Source of the DNA: Arcobacter sp.
GTDB taxonomy: Bacteria > Campylobacterota > Campylobacteria > Campylobacterales > Arcobacteraceae
DNA length: 64,000 bases
Assembly: GCA_002869565.1 (NCBI GenBank)
Contig: PKUJ01000025.1
Span: 62,001 to 126,000, forward strand
Reading direction: 5' to 3'
The notes under the pieces were generated by a model. That model was given only the letters and a program-made list of their open reading frames with translations. It was not told where the DNA came from and ran no database searches. The position numbers were made by a program, and so were the translations under genes. Positions 56,332-64,000 of the stretch are shown here, piece by piece; the stretch's first letter is position 1; each line of letters begins with the position of its first letter.

Positions 56332-57030
56332 ATGTTTGAAATGAAGAATAATCACTTAAAATTGTTTGAAGAATTTAATCTCGAAAATACAAGAGATAGA
56401 TTGATTAAAGTTGCTATGGAAACATTTGCAGAAAAAGGATATACAAAAACATCCATTCGCCAATTAGCAACTAAAGCAGATGTAAATATTGCTGCAATTA
56501 ATTATCACTTTGGAGGTAAAGACGGACTTTATCAAGCTGTATTAGAATATATTGCTGAATATATGGATTCTTGGGCCGTACCTCTTCTAACTGAATATGA
56601 AAAATTTCTTGAAAGCCAAAAAGAAGTATTTGATTCCCAAAAAGCACTTTTCTGGTTACATAAATTTTTGGAAGTATTTATAAATACTTCACTTGATTCT
56701 TATGAATCAAATGTATTACTTCATAAAATAATTGCAAGAGAACAATTAAGACAAACCTTTGAATTTAACAAAATATATGGATATGCGACAATAAAACTTG
56801 CAGAACATATTATTAGTGATTTATTATGCAGAATTTCTAAAAAAAGCATTAATGATGATATTATAATTATTTATACACAATCCATTATTGGACAAATTGA
56901 AGTATTTATTTCTGTACATAGTACAATTAACAGTAAATTGGGAGTAAAAAAATTAACAAAAGAACAAATAAATACAGTAAAAAAAATCATAATAAATCAT
57001 GTTGACAATGTCATTTTAAATTTAAAATAA
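56332..57030 (+). CDS. TetR-family transcriptional regulator (CecR-like)
   Basis: The 232-residue protein has a TetR helix-turn-helix at residues 20-65: RDRLIKVAMETFAEKGYTKTSIRQLATKADVNIAAINYHFGGKDGLYQAVL. The rest is a helical effector domain, resembling CecR/DUF1956-type regulators. It is divergent from fruB, which usually has a LacI-type regulator, so fructose control by this protein is an inference from position and the twin palindromes. Confidence 0.83.
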   Translation: MFEMKNNHLKLFEEFNLENTRDRLIKVAMETFAEKGYTKTSIRQLATKADVNIAAINYHFGGKDGLYQAVLEYIAEYMDSWAVPLLTEYEKFLESQKEVFDSQKALFWLHKFLEVFINTSLDSYESNVLLHKIIAREQLRQTFEFNKIYGYATIKLAEHIISDLLCRISKKSINDDIIIIYTQSIIGQIEVFISVHSTINSKLGVKKLTKEQINTVKKIIINHVDNVILNLK

Positions 57031-57050
57031 TTTTAAATTTCTAAGCCTAT

Positions 57051-58604
57051 TTATTTCTTTAAAATTATTTCAAACCTTGCACCAAACTCTCCATCTCTAA
57101 CTCTTAATTTTCCATCCATATTTTTGTCAACAATAGTTTTTGACATATAAAGCCCAATACCCGTTCCATTGCTATCTTTTTTTGTAGTAAAATATGGATC
57201 AAAGATTTTATTTCGTGGCTCTACTTTTACTCCTCCACCATTATCTTCAATATATAAAATAATTTTATCATCTTTATCTTCAGTATAAATTTTAATCCAA
57301 GGTTTTTCAATATTATTTTCAATAAGTACATCTTTTGCATTTGTAATAATATTTAAAATAACTTGCTCAAACTCATTTAAATAAGTATTTAATGTAATAT
57401 TATCATCAATACAAATAGTAATATTAATTTTATTATTTGATAAAGCACTCGAAATAATAGTCATAATTGAATCCATTGCAGTCCTTAAACTAAACTTCTC
57501 TTTCTCTTTTTTAGGCATAAAAAAGTTTCTAAAATCGTCAATTGTATGAGACATATATTCTAATACTACTTCAGCTTCTTTTGTTTTTTGATTCATTGTC
57601 TTTTCATCTAATTGATCAATATTGTATTTAAATTTTATATTCATTAAAATAGATGATAACTCAGATAAAGGTTGTCTCCATTGATGAGCAATATTCGAAA
57701 TCATTTCACCTAATGCAATAAATCTTGATTTTTGAACAAGCAATTGTTCATGTTCTCTATTCTTATCAATTTCTTCTTCTACTCTTTTTTCTAAGGTTTC
57801 ATTTAATTCTTTAAGTGCTAGAGAATTTGAATGCACTCTTTTTTGGTAGCTTTTTAATACATCTTCAATTTTTTGTGATAATAAAATTGATATAACAATA
57901 GCAAGTGATAAAAAAAGTAAAAATAATAAAATATTTTGTACAACTTGATTTTTAACTCTGTGTTTAAGTAGTTTTCTTTTTTTTGTAAAATCTTCTTCAA
58001 TATCATCAACATAAACTCCCACTGCAATTACCCATTGCCATCTAGGAAAGTATTTAAAATATGAAAGTTTTTGTCTAACCTCATCTGTATAAACTTTACT
58101 ATATGCATATCCAGTAAAAGATTCTCCTTTAAGTCTTATATCATACATAAATTTTTCACGAAACTTTTTACCATTTTGATCTTTATAATTTGTAGATATA
58201 TATTGTCCAATTAAGTCAGGTCTATTAGGATTTACTAACAACTTAGCAAAATTATCTCCCCCATTAATATCAAAAATCTCATACGCAAAAATATAGTTAC
58301 TTTTGTTTTTATCAAAAGTAATATTATTTAAAAGTCTTATGGTATCTTCTTTTACTTCAATTTCATTTTCACCACTCTTTGTGGCATTGTATTTAATAAT
58401 ATCAATAATTGTATTAATCTCTTTTTTAAGTGAACTTTTTTGAGTTGCATAGTGTTCACTAACAAACTTTTCCATTTGAATATCAAAATCTTCATATGTA
58501 TTTTTCACATAAAAATAAGATATCATAAAAATCATTGAAGTCATAATAATAATAAAAACGTAAATAATGATTTTTGATAGATTTTTCTCAGTTATAAATT
58601 TCAA
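57051..58604 (-). CDS. Cache-domain sensor histidine kinase
   Basis: This 517-residue kinase has two membrane helices (near 12-30 and 220-245) around a periplasmic Cache domain with FTGYAYSKVYTDEVRQKLSYFKYF and WQWVIAVGVYVDDI. A coiled coil follows, then the phosphoacceptor box NIAHQWRQPLSEL and the ATPase motifs ILNIITNAKDVL, DNGGGV and GTGIGLYMSK. It senses a small molecule, often an organic acid, in the periplasm. It is divergent from an OmpR-type response regulator, its likely partner. Confidence 0.9.
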   Translation of the reverse strand: MKFITEKNLSKIIIYVFIIIMTSMIFMISYFYVKNTYEDFDIQMEKFVSEHYATQKSSLKKEINTIIDIIKYNATKSGENEIEVKEDTIRLLNNITFDKNKSNYIFAYEIFDINGGDNFAKLLVNPNRPDLIGQYISTNYKDQNGKKFREKFMYDIRLKGESFTGYAYSKVYTDEVRQKLSYFKYFPRWQWVIAVGVYVDDIEEDFTKKRKLLKHRVKNQVVQNILLFLLFLSLAIVISILLSQKIEDVLKSYQKRVHSNSLALKELNETLEKRVEEEIDKNREHEQLLVQKSRFIALGEMISNIAHQWRQPLSELSSILMNIKFKYNIDQLDEKTMNQKTKEAEVVLEYMSHTIDDFRNFFMPKKEKEKFSLRTAMDSIMTIISSALSNNKINITICIDDNITLNTYLNEFEQVILNIITNAKDVLIENNIEKPWIKIYTEDKDDKIILYIEDNGGGVKVEPRNKIFDPYFTTKKDSNGTGIGLYMSKTIVDKNMDGKLRVRDGEFGARFEIILKK

Positions 58605-58662
58605 GTTTGTACCCTAAAGTGATTTTTGATATGATACCATATCTTTAATAACAAGGCCTCCT

Positions 58663-59346
58663 ATGGATAAACTACTTATCTCAAAACTCAGTAATTTCAC
58701 ACTTCTTTATGTTGAAGATGAAGAGGGAATTAGAAATAATATTAATGATATTCTAAAACATCTATTCAAAGAGATTTATATTGCAAAAAATGCTAAAGAA
58801 GCATTTGCTCTATACGAGACAAATAAACCTGACCTAATTATCACAGATATTAGAATGCCAAATGAAACAGGTATTGAATTAATTAGAAAAATTAGAAAAA
58901 GAGATAGTAAAGTTAGAGTCATAATCACTTCAGCTCATACAGATTTAGAGTATATGTTAGAAGCAACAGAACTTCATCTTGTAAAATATATTATCAAACC
59001 TATTACAGAAGGGAAACTAGATGATGCACTAGAAGCATTTATTAAAAGTTACGATACAGCAAGAGTTTATAACCTTTCTGAAGGTTGGCTATTTGATGAG
59101 AGTAAATCTCTTATTCAATCTTCAAATGAAGAGTTCAAACTAACAAAAAAAGAGAATCAATTTCTAAAACTACTAATACAAAAAAATAGAATCATCACAT
59201 ATGAAGAGATGGAAAATATTATTTGGAATGAAGATAGTGTCATGACACCAAATGCCATGAGACTCTTTATTAAAAACTTTAGGAAAAAACTACCAGAAGA
59301 TGTACTTAAAAATGTACAAGGAACAGGATATAGACTAGTTCTATAA
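58663..59346 (+). CDS. OmpR/PhoB-type response regulator
   Basis: The 227-residue protein has a receiver domain with the acidic pair in LLYVEDEEG and the phosphorylated aspartate in IITDIRMP near residue 60. The switch residues ITSAH and KPI follow. A winged-helix DNA-binding domain at about residues 140-227 ends in VQGTGYRLVL. It is divergent from the Cache kinase with 58 bases between. OmpR-type regulators bind direct repeats with 11-bp spacing, so it is one candidate for the TGCTATT repeats upstream of the TRAP and aromatic operons. Confidence 0.9.
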   Translation: MDKLLISKLSNFTLLYVEDEEGIRNNINDILKHLFKEIYIAKNAKEAFALYETNKPDLIITDIRMPNETGIELIRKIRKRDSKVRVIITSAHTDLEYMLEATELHLVKYIIKPITEGKLDDALEAFIKSYDTARVYNLSEGWLFDESKSLIQSSNEEFKLTKKENQFLKLLIQKNRIITYEEMENIIWNEDSVMTPNAMRLFIKNFRKKLPEDVLKNVQGTGYRLVL

Positions 59347-59349
59347 TCC

Positions 59350-60189
59350 TTATTCCTCTTTTATAAGTTTTAGTTCATCTTTATTTGTTCTTGTTTTTAT
59401 ATCACCTACATCTAACTCGATACCTCTTAGTTTTTGAAGTTGTAAAAAGTATGCATGTCCTAAATATATAATATAAAACACTGCAGAAAATAGTGTGATA
59501 AAAGGAATCATAGATATAAAATATAAAAACAAAGTTCTAAATCTAAAACTTCCTGCTTCTCGTGAATGAATCAAAGCGTACTCATCTTGGGTTAAGATAG
59601 TTGACGCAACATCAAAAGTTAGTAACTTATGAAAGAAATAGTAAAAAGGTAAGTTTATAGCTACAATATTTACCAAAGGAATAAAGTATAAAGGAATAAA
59701 AAGAATAAAAAGTAATACCATGACAAGTCCACTTTTAAATAAAACCCACAAAGGACTCAACAAAGAACCAAAACCATTTGTTTCAATATGAGAATAATGT
59801 CTTTTTTGTAAAACTTTTAAAATCATAGGAGTTAAAAAACCAATAATCAATATTGTTAAAAATACTGAAAACATCATTACGAAAATTGTACCTACTGTAT
59901 ATACTAAAAAGCCAACTAACCAAGAAGTAATTGAATATTTAAATAAAAATGCAAATACATACATAGTCCAAACAAAGAAAAAAGGTGCATTTGGATCCAT
60001 AGGAATATCTTGCCCATTTTGAGATTGTTCAATTGTTAACTGTAAGGAATCAAATCCATAATCAGCAGCTGAATAAAAAAGCATAAGCATAATTATCATC
60101 GTAAATACTAATGGCAATATAGCAATTTTTAACATTGGTTTTGTAAAAAAATCTTTTACACTAAGACCTATTACTTGTCCTTCTAACAT
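59350..60189 (-). CDS. EI24-domain membrane protein
   Basis: This 279-residue protein has about six membrane segments and belongs to the EI24/CysZ-like family. It opens GLSVKDFFTKPMLKIAILPLVFTMIIM and contains SLLSPLWVLFKSGLVMVLLF and FYYFFHKLLTFDVASTILT. CysZ imports sulfate in E. coli, but the Campylobacterota homologues are uncharacterised. It converges with the response regulator gene, only three bases apart. Confidence 0.78.
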   Translation of the reverse strand: MLEGQVIGLSVKDFFTKPMLKIAILPLVFTMIIMLMLFYSAADYGFDSLQLTIEQSQNGQDIPMDPNAPFFFVWTMYVFAFLFKYSITSWLVGFLVYTVGTIFVMMFSVFLTILIIGFLTPMILKVLQKRHYSHIETNGFGSLLSPLWVLFKSGLVMVLLFILFIPLYFIPLVNIVAINLPFYYFFHKLLTFDVASTILTQDEYALIHSREAGSFRFRTLFLYFISMIPFITLFSAVFYIIYLGHAYFLQLQKLRGIELDVGDIKTRTNKDELKLIKEE

Positions 60190-60285
60190 CTTCTTCCTTT
60201 ATAAATGTTAACTACTTTTAATAGTAGAAATAAATTCCACTTAAAGTAGCGTTGTGTTTACACTCTCTTTGAGAAATCCTAAAGA

Positions 60286-60301
60286 GGCTAATTAATTAGC
60301 C
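60286..60301 (-). terminator. Hairpin after the radical SAM gene
   Basis: GGCTAATTAATTAGCC is a perfect 16-base palindrome beside the radical SAM stop codon, flanked by AAAGA and TTT. It probably ends transcription of the kinase/radical SAM operon. Confidence 0.5.
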
Positions 60302-60302
60302 T

Positions 60303-61178
60303 TTATTTATCAAATCTAGTTCGATATTCACATTTTTGACAAAATTCTTCAATCACTTTTTTTTCTCTAAAACCATTTTGAATAGCTTTAACTTTTGGAC
60401 TTGATAAAATATCTTTTAATTGTGAAGTATTTGTATTTCCAAGATTTACAATACCATCTTTATCTAAACAACAAGGTACTACATTTCCTGAACTTAAAAT
60501 TCCAAAATGTGAATCTAATCCATAACAAAAGCCCTCTTTTGAAACAAACTCATTATTTAGACTTGGCCAGTTAAAATATTCATCAAAATTGAAAAATATC
60601 ATTCTAGCAATTTTTATATTTTTGGGTCTATTTTTATAAATATCTTCAATATCAATATTAGAATTAAATCTTTTATTCACTTTATCAAATACTTGTTTAT
60701 TAAAATCTTTTGCACTTTGGGTCTCATCTAAATTCCAAATTCTAAGATTAATAAAAAAATGCTGTTTTTTACTTACTGCAAATTCACAAAAGTCTAAAAT
60801 TGGATTTAAATATTCATCTAAACTCTTTTTATGAGAGTTTGCATTATACGAATTAATTGAGAAATTAATCTGTCTTATTGACTCATTCATTAATTTATCA
60901 AAATTATTTGAATTTAGATTATTTGCAGTTGTAGTTAAATTTACTTTTAATCCATGTTTTAGACTTATGTTTAAATATTCGCTTAGATTACTTAAAACAA
61001 GAGGATCTCCAACAATATGATATGCTAACTCTTTTGTAAAATCTTTTAATTCTTCATTTATCTTATCAAATTTTTCTAAACTCATAGTTTCATTTGGTAC
61101 AACTTTGGGAGGACAAAAACTACATTTTAGATTACAAATATTTGTAATTTCGATATGAACTTTTTTAAATTTTTTTAT
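60303..61178 (-). CDS. Radical SAM protein with C-terminal SPASM-like cluster
   Basis: The reading frame encodes FKKVHIEITNICNLKCSFCPPK, whose C-x3-C-x2-C motif binds the S-adenosylmethionine [4Fe-4S] cluster. C-terminal cysteines (VPCCLDKDG, EEFCQKCEYR) suggest an auxiliary cluster. The motif lies before the first ATG (61085), which would cut it off. The only starts after the upstream stop are non-standard: I used ATA 61178, with AAAGG seven bases before it. The preceding gene ends in the same frame, so read-through of its TAA is an alternative. Substrate is unknown; peptide or tRNA modification is possible. Confidence 0.75.
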   Translation of the reverse strand: MKKFKKVHIEITNICNLKCSFCPPKVVPNETMSLEKFDKINEELKDFTKELAYHIVGDPLVLSNLSEYLNISLKHGLKVNLTTTANNLNSNNFDKLMNESIRQINFSINSYNANSHKKSLDEYLNPILDFCEFAVSKKQHFFINLRIWNLDETQSAKDFNKQVFDKVNKRFNSNIDIEDIYKNRPKNIKIARMIFFNFDEYFNWPSLNNEFVSKEGFCYGLDSHFGILSSGNVVPCCLDKDGIVNLGNTNTSQLKDILSSPKVKAIQNGFREKKVIEEFCQKCEYRTRFDK

Positions 61179-61190
61179 TCTAAAGCCTTT

Positions 61191-61727
61191 TTATTTTAAA
61201 AGATAAGGTAAATCACGTTTTAAAGATTCTAATAAATCTTCATTTAAAAAAAATCTTGCAAAATCTTGCTCTTTATTCTTATATGCAAAAGCACAAACAT
61301 ATCGATTTCTTTTTATAAGTTCAATAGTCTCTTCTAGAGTAACTTGAAGTTCCTCATTATTCATATAGTATTCATACATACATTTTAAAGGCTCTTCATA
61401 ATTTGAATCTTTGAAAAATACTACATTGTCTTCTAAAAACTCTATCACATTTTCATTATTTGACTTTATATTTAAAAATGCTTCTTTAATATCTTCCATT
61501 CGTAAATCAAACTTATATCCTAATATAATAAGTTCCTTAAAATTTTCAATATTGTTTTTTTGAAAATAGTATTGTAAAAGAAGTGTTAAATAGTGTTCTT
61601 TAACATCATTTTCATAATTATCAATATACTCTAAAACATATTCAGTATCATCTATTTTTTGATCTTTTAACAGTTCTTTATGAATCATCCCAACTTCTGC
61701 AATGATTTCATGTAACCTATCACTCAT
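61191..61727 (-). CDS. Uncharacterised helical protein
   Basis: I do not recognise this 178-residue protein. It is acidic and appears nearly all helical, with repeated aromatic/leucine patterns (YLTLLLQYYFQKNN, CMYEYYMNNEELQVTLEETIELIKRNRY). No signal peptide or membrane segment is seen. It overlaps the end of the PAS kinase gene by eight bases and is followed in the same frame by the radical SAM gene. The layout suggests that the three act together. ATG start is plausible with GGAATAGAAA upstream. Confidence 0.7.
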   Translation of the reverse strand: MSDRLHEIIAEVGMIHKELLKDQKIDDTEYVLEYIDNYENDVKEHYLTLLLQYYFQKNNIENFKELIILGYKFDLRMEDIKEAFLNIKSNNENVIEFLEDNVVFFKDSNYEEPLKCMYEYYMNNEELQVTLEETIELIKRNRYVCAFAYKNKEQDFARFFLNEDLLESLKRDLPYLLK

Positions 61728-63315
61728 TTTCTATTCCTTTTTTATTTAAAAATGGTATTTTTATTTCAAAAGAGGCACCTTTATATTGCTCTGCTTTATA
61801 TATAATATCAATATTTTTAACTTCTATATTTCCATGCATATGTTTAATTATATTTTGAGACATAAACAGCCCTATTCCTGTGCCTTCATAATTGTGTTTT
61901 GTAGTATAATATTGTTCAAAAATTCTATCTATAATATCTAAAGGTACACCACCTCCATTATCACTAACACTAATTACTACATATGCATCATCTATTCTAG
62001 TATTAATAAATATGCACTTTTCATATGTTTTTTTTACCAATTCGTCTTTTGCATTACCTATCAAATTTAAAAGTACTTGTAAAAATTCATTTTCATATGT
62101 GTATAACTCAATATTTTCACAATTAACAATAAATTTTATCTTTTCTTGATTATGTTTTACTTTAGATAGTTTTATTGATGTAGAAACTAAATGTTCAAGA
62201 TTAAAATGATTTTTTTGTTTATTTGGTTTAAAAAAATTCCTAAAGTCATCAATTGTCTTTGAAAGATATTGTACATGTTCATTAACATCTGATAAACCTT
62301 TATTAAAATCTTCTTTGGTAAGCAAATTTTCATTATTTTGTAAGATCATACCAGTTGATAATACAGATATTGCAGATAAGGGTTGTCTCCATTGATGTGC
62401 AATATTTTCAAGCATTTCACCCATTGCAGCCATCTTAGATTGCCTTTTCATTATATTTTCATATTCTATTAATTCTTGTTTTGCAATAGAAATTTCATTT
62501 TGCAAGGTTTTATTATAATTTTTTAGTTTTTTATTTAATTCTTCTTTTTCTCTTTCTATTTCTAATCTTTCACTTATGTCTCTTGAAATAGCTATTAAAA
62601 AACTTTTGCCTTTATACTCTTTTCTATGCAAAGATGTTTCGACAGGTATTTTTTTTCCATCTTTTGTAATATATATACCAAAAGTTGTCATAGTATTAAG
62701 TTCTTCAATTTTTTTAAATACTTCTGGAACATCAATATTATCTAATTCTTTAAAGGGTCTTCTAAAATCACTAACTTTCATATTTTTAATTTCATTTAAT
62801 GAATATCCTAAACTTTTACAAACTGTATCATTTACAAACTCAATCTCAGCAGTGGCATGATCTACTAAAAAAATCATATCTTTTGAAGAATCAATTAAAT
62901 CAAAATAAAGTTTTAAATCTTCTATCCTTTTCAATCTATTAGTTATATCTTTTACATAGGAGATTAAATATTGAGATTCTTGTATAGTTGTAAATTTTGA
63001 TACAATTTCAACAGGAAAAATTTCGCCATTCTTTCTTTTGTGATAAGATTCAATTGTATGAGGTATTGAAGAATAATCTATTTCATTAAATTCTTTTACA
63101 GTATTTAAATATTTTTCTTTAGAATCAACTATAGCATCTACATCCCAAACATTTAAATTTTCAATTTCTTCAAGAGTATACCCTAAACTATTTAGCGCAT
63201 TATCATTAGCAAATAATATCTTTCCATCACAATCCATCAAATATATTCCTTGATTTGATAAATTAAAAGTAGCGGAGAAAATATCTTGTTGGTTCTCTTT
63301 AATAAAATTTGTCAT
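61720..63315 (-). CDS. PAS-domain sensor histidine kinase
   Basis: The 531-residue protein lacks membrane helices and has two PAS domains (residues about 14-130 and 140-255; the second begins YFDLIDSSKDMIFLVDHATAEIEFVND). A coiled-coil linker follows, then NIAHQWRQPLSAISVLST with the phosphoacceptor histidine and the ATPase motifs LLNLIGNAKDEL, DNGGGVPLD and GTGIGLFMSQ. It should sense a cytoplasmic signal such as redox state or a ligand. No response regulator is adjacent; an uncharacterised protein and a radical SAM protein follow. Confidence 0.9.
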   Translation of the reverse strand: MTNFIKENQQDIFSATFNLSNQGIYLMDCDGKILFANDNALNSLGYTLEEIENLNVWDVDAIVDSKEKYLNTVKEFNEIDYSSIPHTIESYHKRKNGEIFPVEIVSKFTTIQESQYLISYVKDITNRLKRIEDLKLYFDLIDSSKDMIFLVDHATAEIEFVNDTVCKSLGYSLNEIKNMKVSDFRRPFKELDNIDVPEVFKKIEELNTMTTFGIYITKDGKKIPVETSLHRKEYKGKSFLIAISRDISERLEIEREKEELNKKLKNYNKTLQNEISIAKQELIEYENIMKRQSKMAAMGEMLENIAHQWRQPLSAISVLSTGMILQNNENLLTKEDFNKGLSDVNEHVQYLSKTIDDFRNFFKPNKQKNHFNLEHLVSTSIKLSKVKHNQEKIKFIVNCENIELYTYENEFLQVLLNLIGNAKDELVKKTYEKCIFINTRIDDAYVVISVSDNGGGVPLDIIDRIFEQYYTTKHNYEGTGIGLFMSQNIIKHMHGNIEVKNIDIIYKAEQYKGASFEIKIPFLNKKGIENE

Positions 63316-63400
63316 AAATGCTTAAGTCTTTCTATTTTTGCTTATTTTATTAAAGTTTGTATTAATTGAAGTTAAAAAAATAATTCTAATAGTAATTATG

Positions 63401-63475
63401 TGGATGGGGTAGAAGGATTCGAACCTTCGAATGACGGCACCAAAAGCCGTTGCCTTACCACTTGGCGATACCCCA
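63401..63475 (-). tRNA. tRNA-Gln (TTG)
   Basis: The minus strand reads TGGGGTATCGCCAAGTGG and folds as a cloverleaf with anticodon TTG in CGGCTTTTGGTGCCG. The T-arm GGTTCGAATCC is clear. Acceptor arms TGGGGTA and TACCCCA pair fully, and CCA is encoded. Confidence 0.93.
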
Positions 63476-63507
63476 TTAAGTATATAAAAATATGAATTTT
63501 AAATAAG

Positions 63508-63584
<77 letters not shown>

Positions 63585-63642
63585 ACACTATTGATAAAAG
63601 ATTTGAATAATCTAGAAGTCTTATCACTTCTTCTAAACTATA

Positions 63643-63719
<77 letters not shown>

Positions 63720-63803
63720 ATAAACATCAAAATAATACCAAAGTAAAACTTAAATGTCAAAAGTGGAGTAACCAACTCCGTAAGAACGATAAACGTACTT
63801 AAA

Positions 63804-63880
63804 TGGTGGGTCATGAAGGACTCGAACCTTCGACCACTCGGTTATGAGCCGAGTGCTCTAACCAGCTGAGCTAATGACCC
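63804..63880 (-). tRNA. tRNA-Met (CAT)
   Basis: The minus strand reads GGGTCATTAGCTCAGCTGG, with anticodon CAT in CGGCTCATAACCG, T-loop GGTTCGAGTCC and encoded CCA. The paired first base pair and the sequence suggest an elongator. A CAT tRNA converted to an isoleucine tRNA by TilS cannot be fully excluded. Confidence 0.9.
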
Positions 63881-63912
63881 TGGTTAGTGCCTAATTTTAC
63901 TTAAAAATTAAG

Positions 63913-64000
63913 TGGCGGACAAGGAGGGATTCGAACCCTCGGTACCGTTGCCAGTACGCATCCTTAGCAGGGATGTGGTTTCAGCCAGCTCACCCACTTG
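63913..64000 (-). tRNA. tRNA-Ser (GCT), cut by window end
   Basis: The minus strand shows anticodon GCT in CCTGCTAAGG, a long variable arm (GTACTGGCAACGGTACC) and T-loop GGTTCGAATCC with encoded CCA. The first three bases of the acceptor stem, expected GGA, lie beyond position 64000. Confidence 0.9.

Overview
This window looks like a chromosome segment of an Arcobacter-type member of the Campylobacterota. The DNA is very AT-rich and the genes are tightly packed. Typical proteins include histidine kinases with a NIAHQWRQPL phosphoacceptor box, an AarF-like kinase next to a phasin-like protein, EI24, and an OprD-type porin. Species assignment is an inference from protein style only.

Layout. 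Positions 1-10.2 kb hold one minus-strand housekeeping operon: gltB, gltD, an inositol-monophosphatase-like gene, a 2[4Fe-4S] ferredoxin, ppx/gppA, a heptosyltransferase and a lipid A acyltransferase. Positions 10.5-14.7 kb carry a DctP-DctP-DctQ-DctM TRAP transporter with two tandem binding proteins. After a decayed Bcr/CflA transporter, 15.2-18.4 kb holds an aldo/keto reductase, a hotdog thioesterase, a PcaR-type IclR regulator and an EamA permease.

From 18.6 to 48.2 kb lies a large aromatic-acid catabolic island. It contains a hydroxycinnamate operon (acyl-CoA dehydrogenase, enoyl-CoA hydratase/lyase, DctP, vanillin-type dehydrogenase, NDP-forming CoA ligase) with a divergent MarR regulator. 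It also has pobA with a divergent IclR, a TauD-like dioxygenase plus class II aldolase pair, an AraC regulator, and a dctP-hydrolase-vanA operon. Further on are mobA with a divergent MarR, an OprD porin, and a ten-gene operon ligU-ligI-ligK-ligJ-ligA-ligB-ligC-dctP-dctQ-dctM. Together these should convert ferulate, p-coumarate, vanillate, 4-hydroxybenzoate and 3-hydroxybenzoate to protocatechuate, and then by 4,5-cleavage to pyruvate plus oxaloacetate.

The control DNA is the least expected part. The lig and van promoters share an ungapped 94-bp module with an 11-bp-phased direct repeat, a GTTCG-N5-CGAAC operator and a -10 box at identical spacings. The operator recurs at mobA, where a MarR palindrome overlaps the -10. 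Related sites sit at the aldo/keto reductase and EamA-iclR promoters. The direct repeat also precedes the 10.5-kb TRAP operon.

Positions 48.9-64 kb return to general functions: an RraA-like protein, a phasin-like protein plus AarF kinase, a fructose PTS operon (fruBKA, with an in-frame stop in fruA) facing a TetR regulator, a Cache histidine kinase with a divergent OmpR-type regulator, EI24, a radical SAM protein with no canonical start codon, a PAS histidine kinase, and five minus-strand tRNA genes (Gln, Gly, Gly, Met, Ser), the last cut by the window edge.
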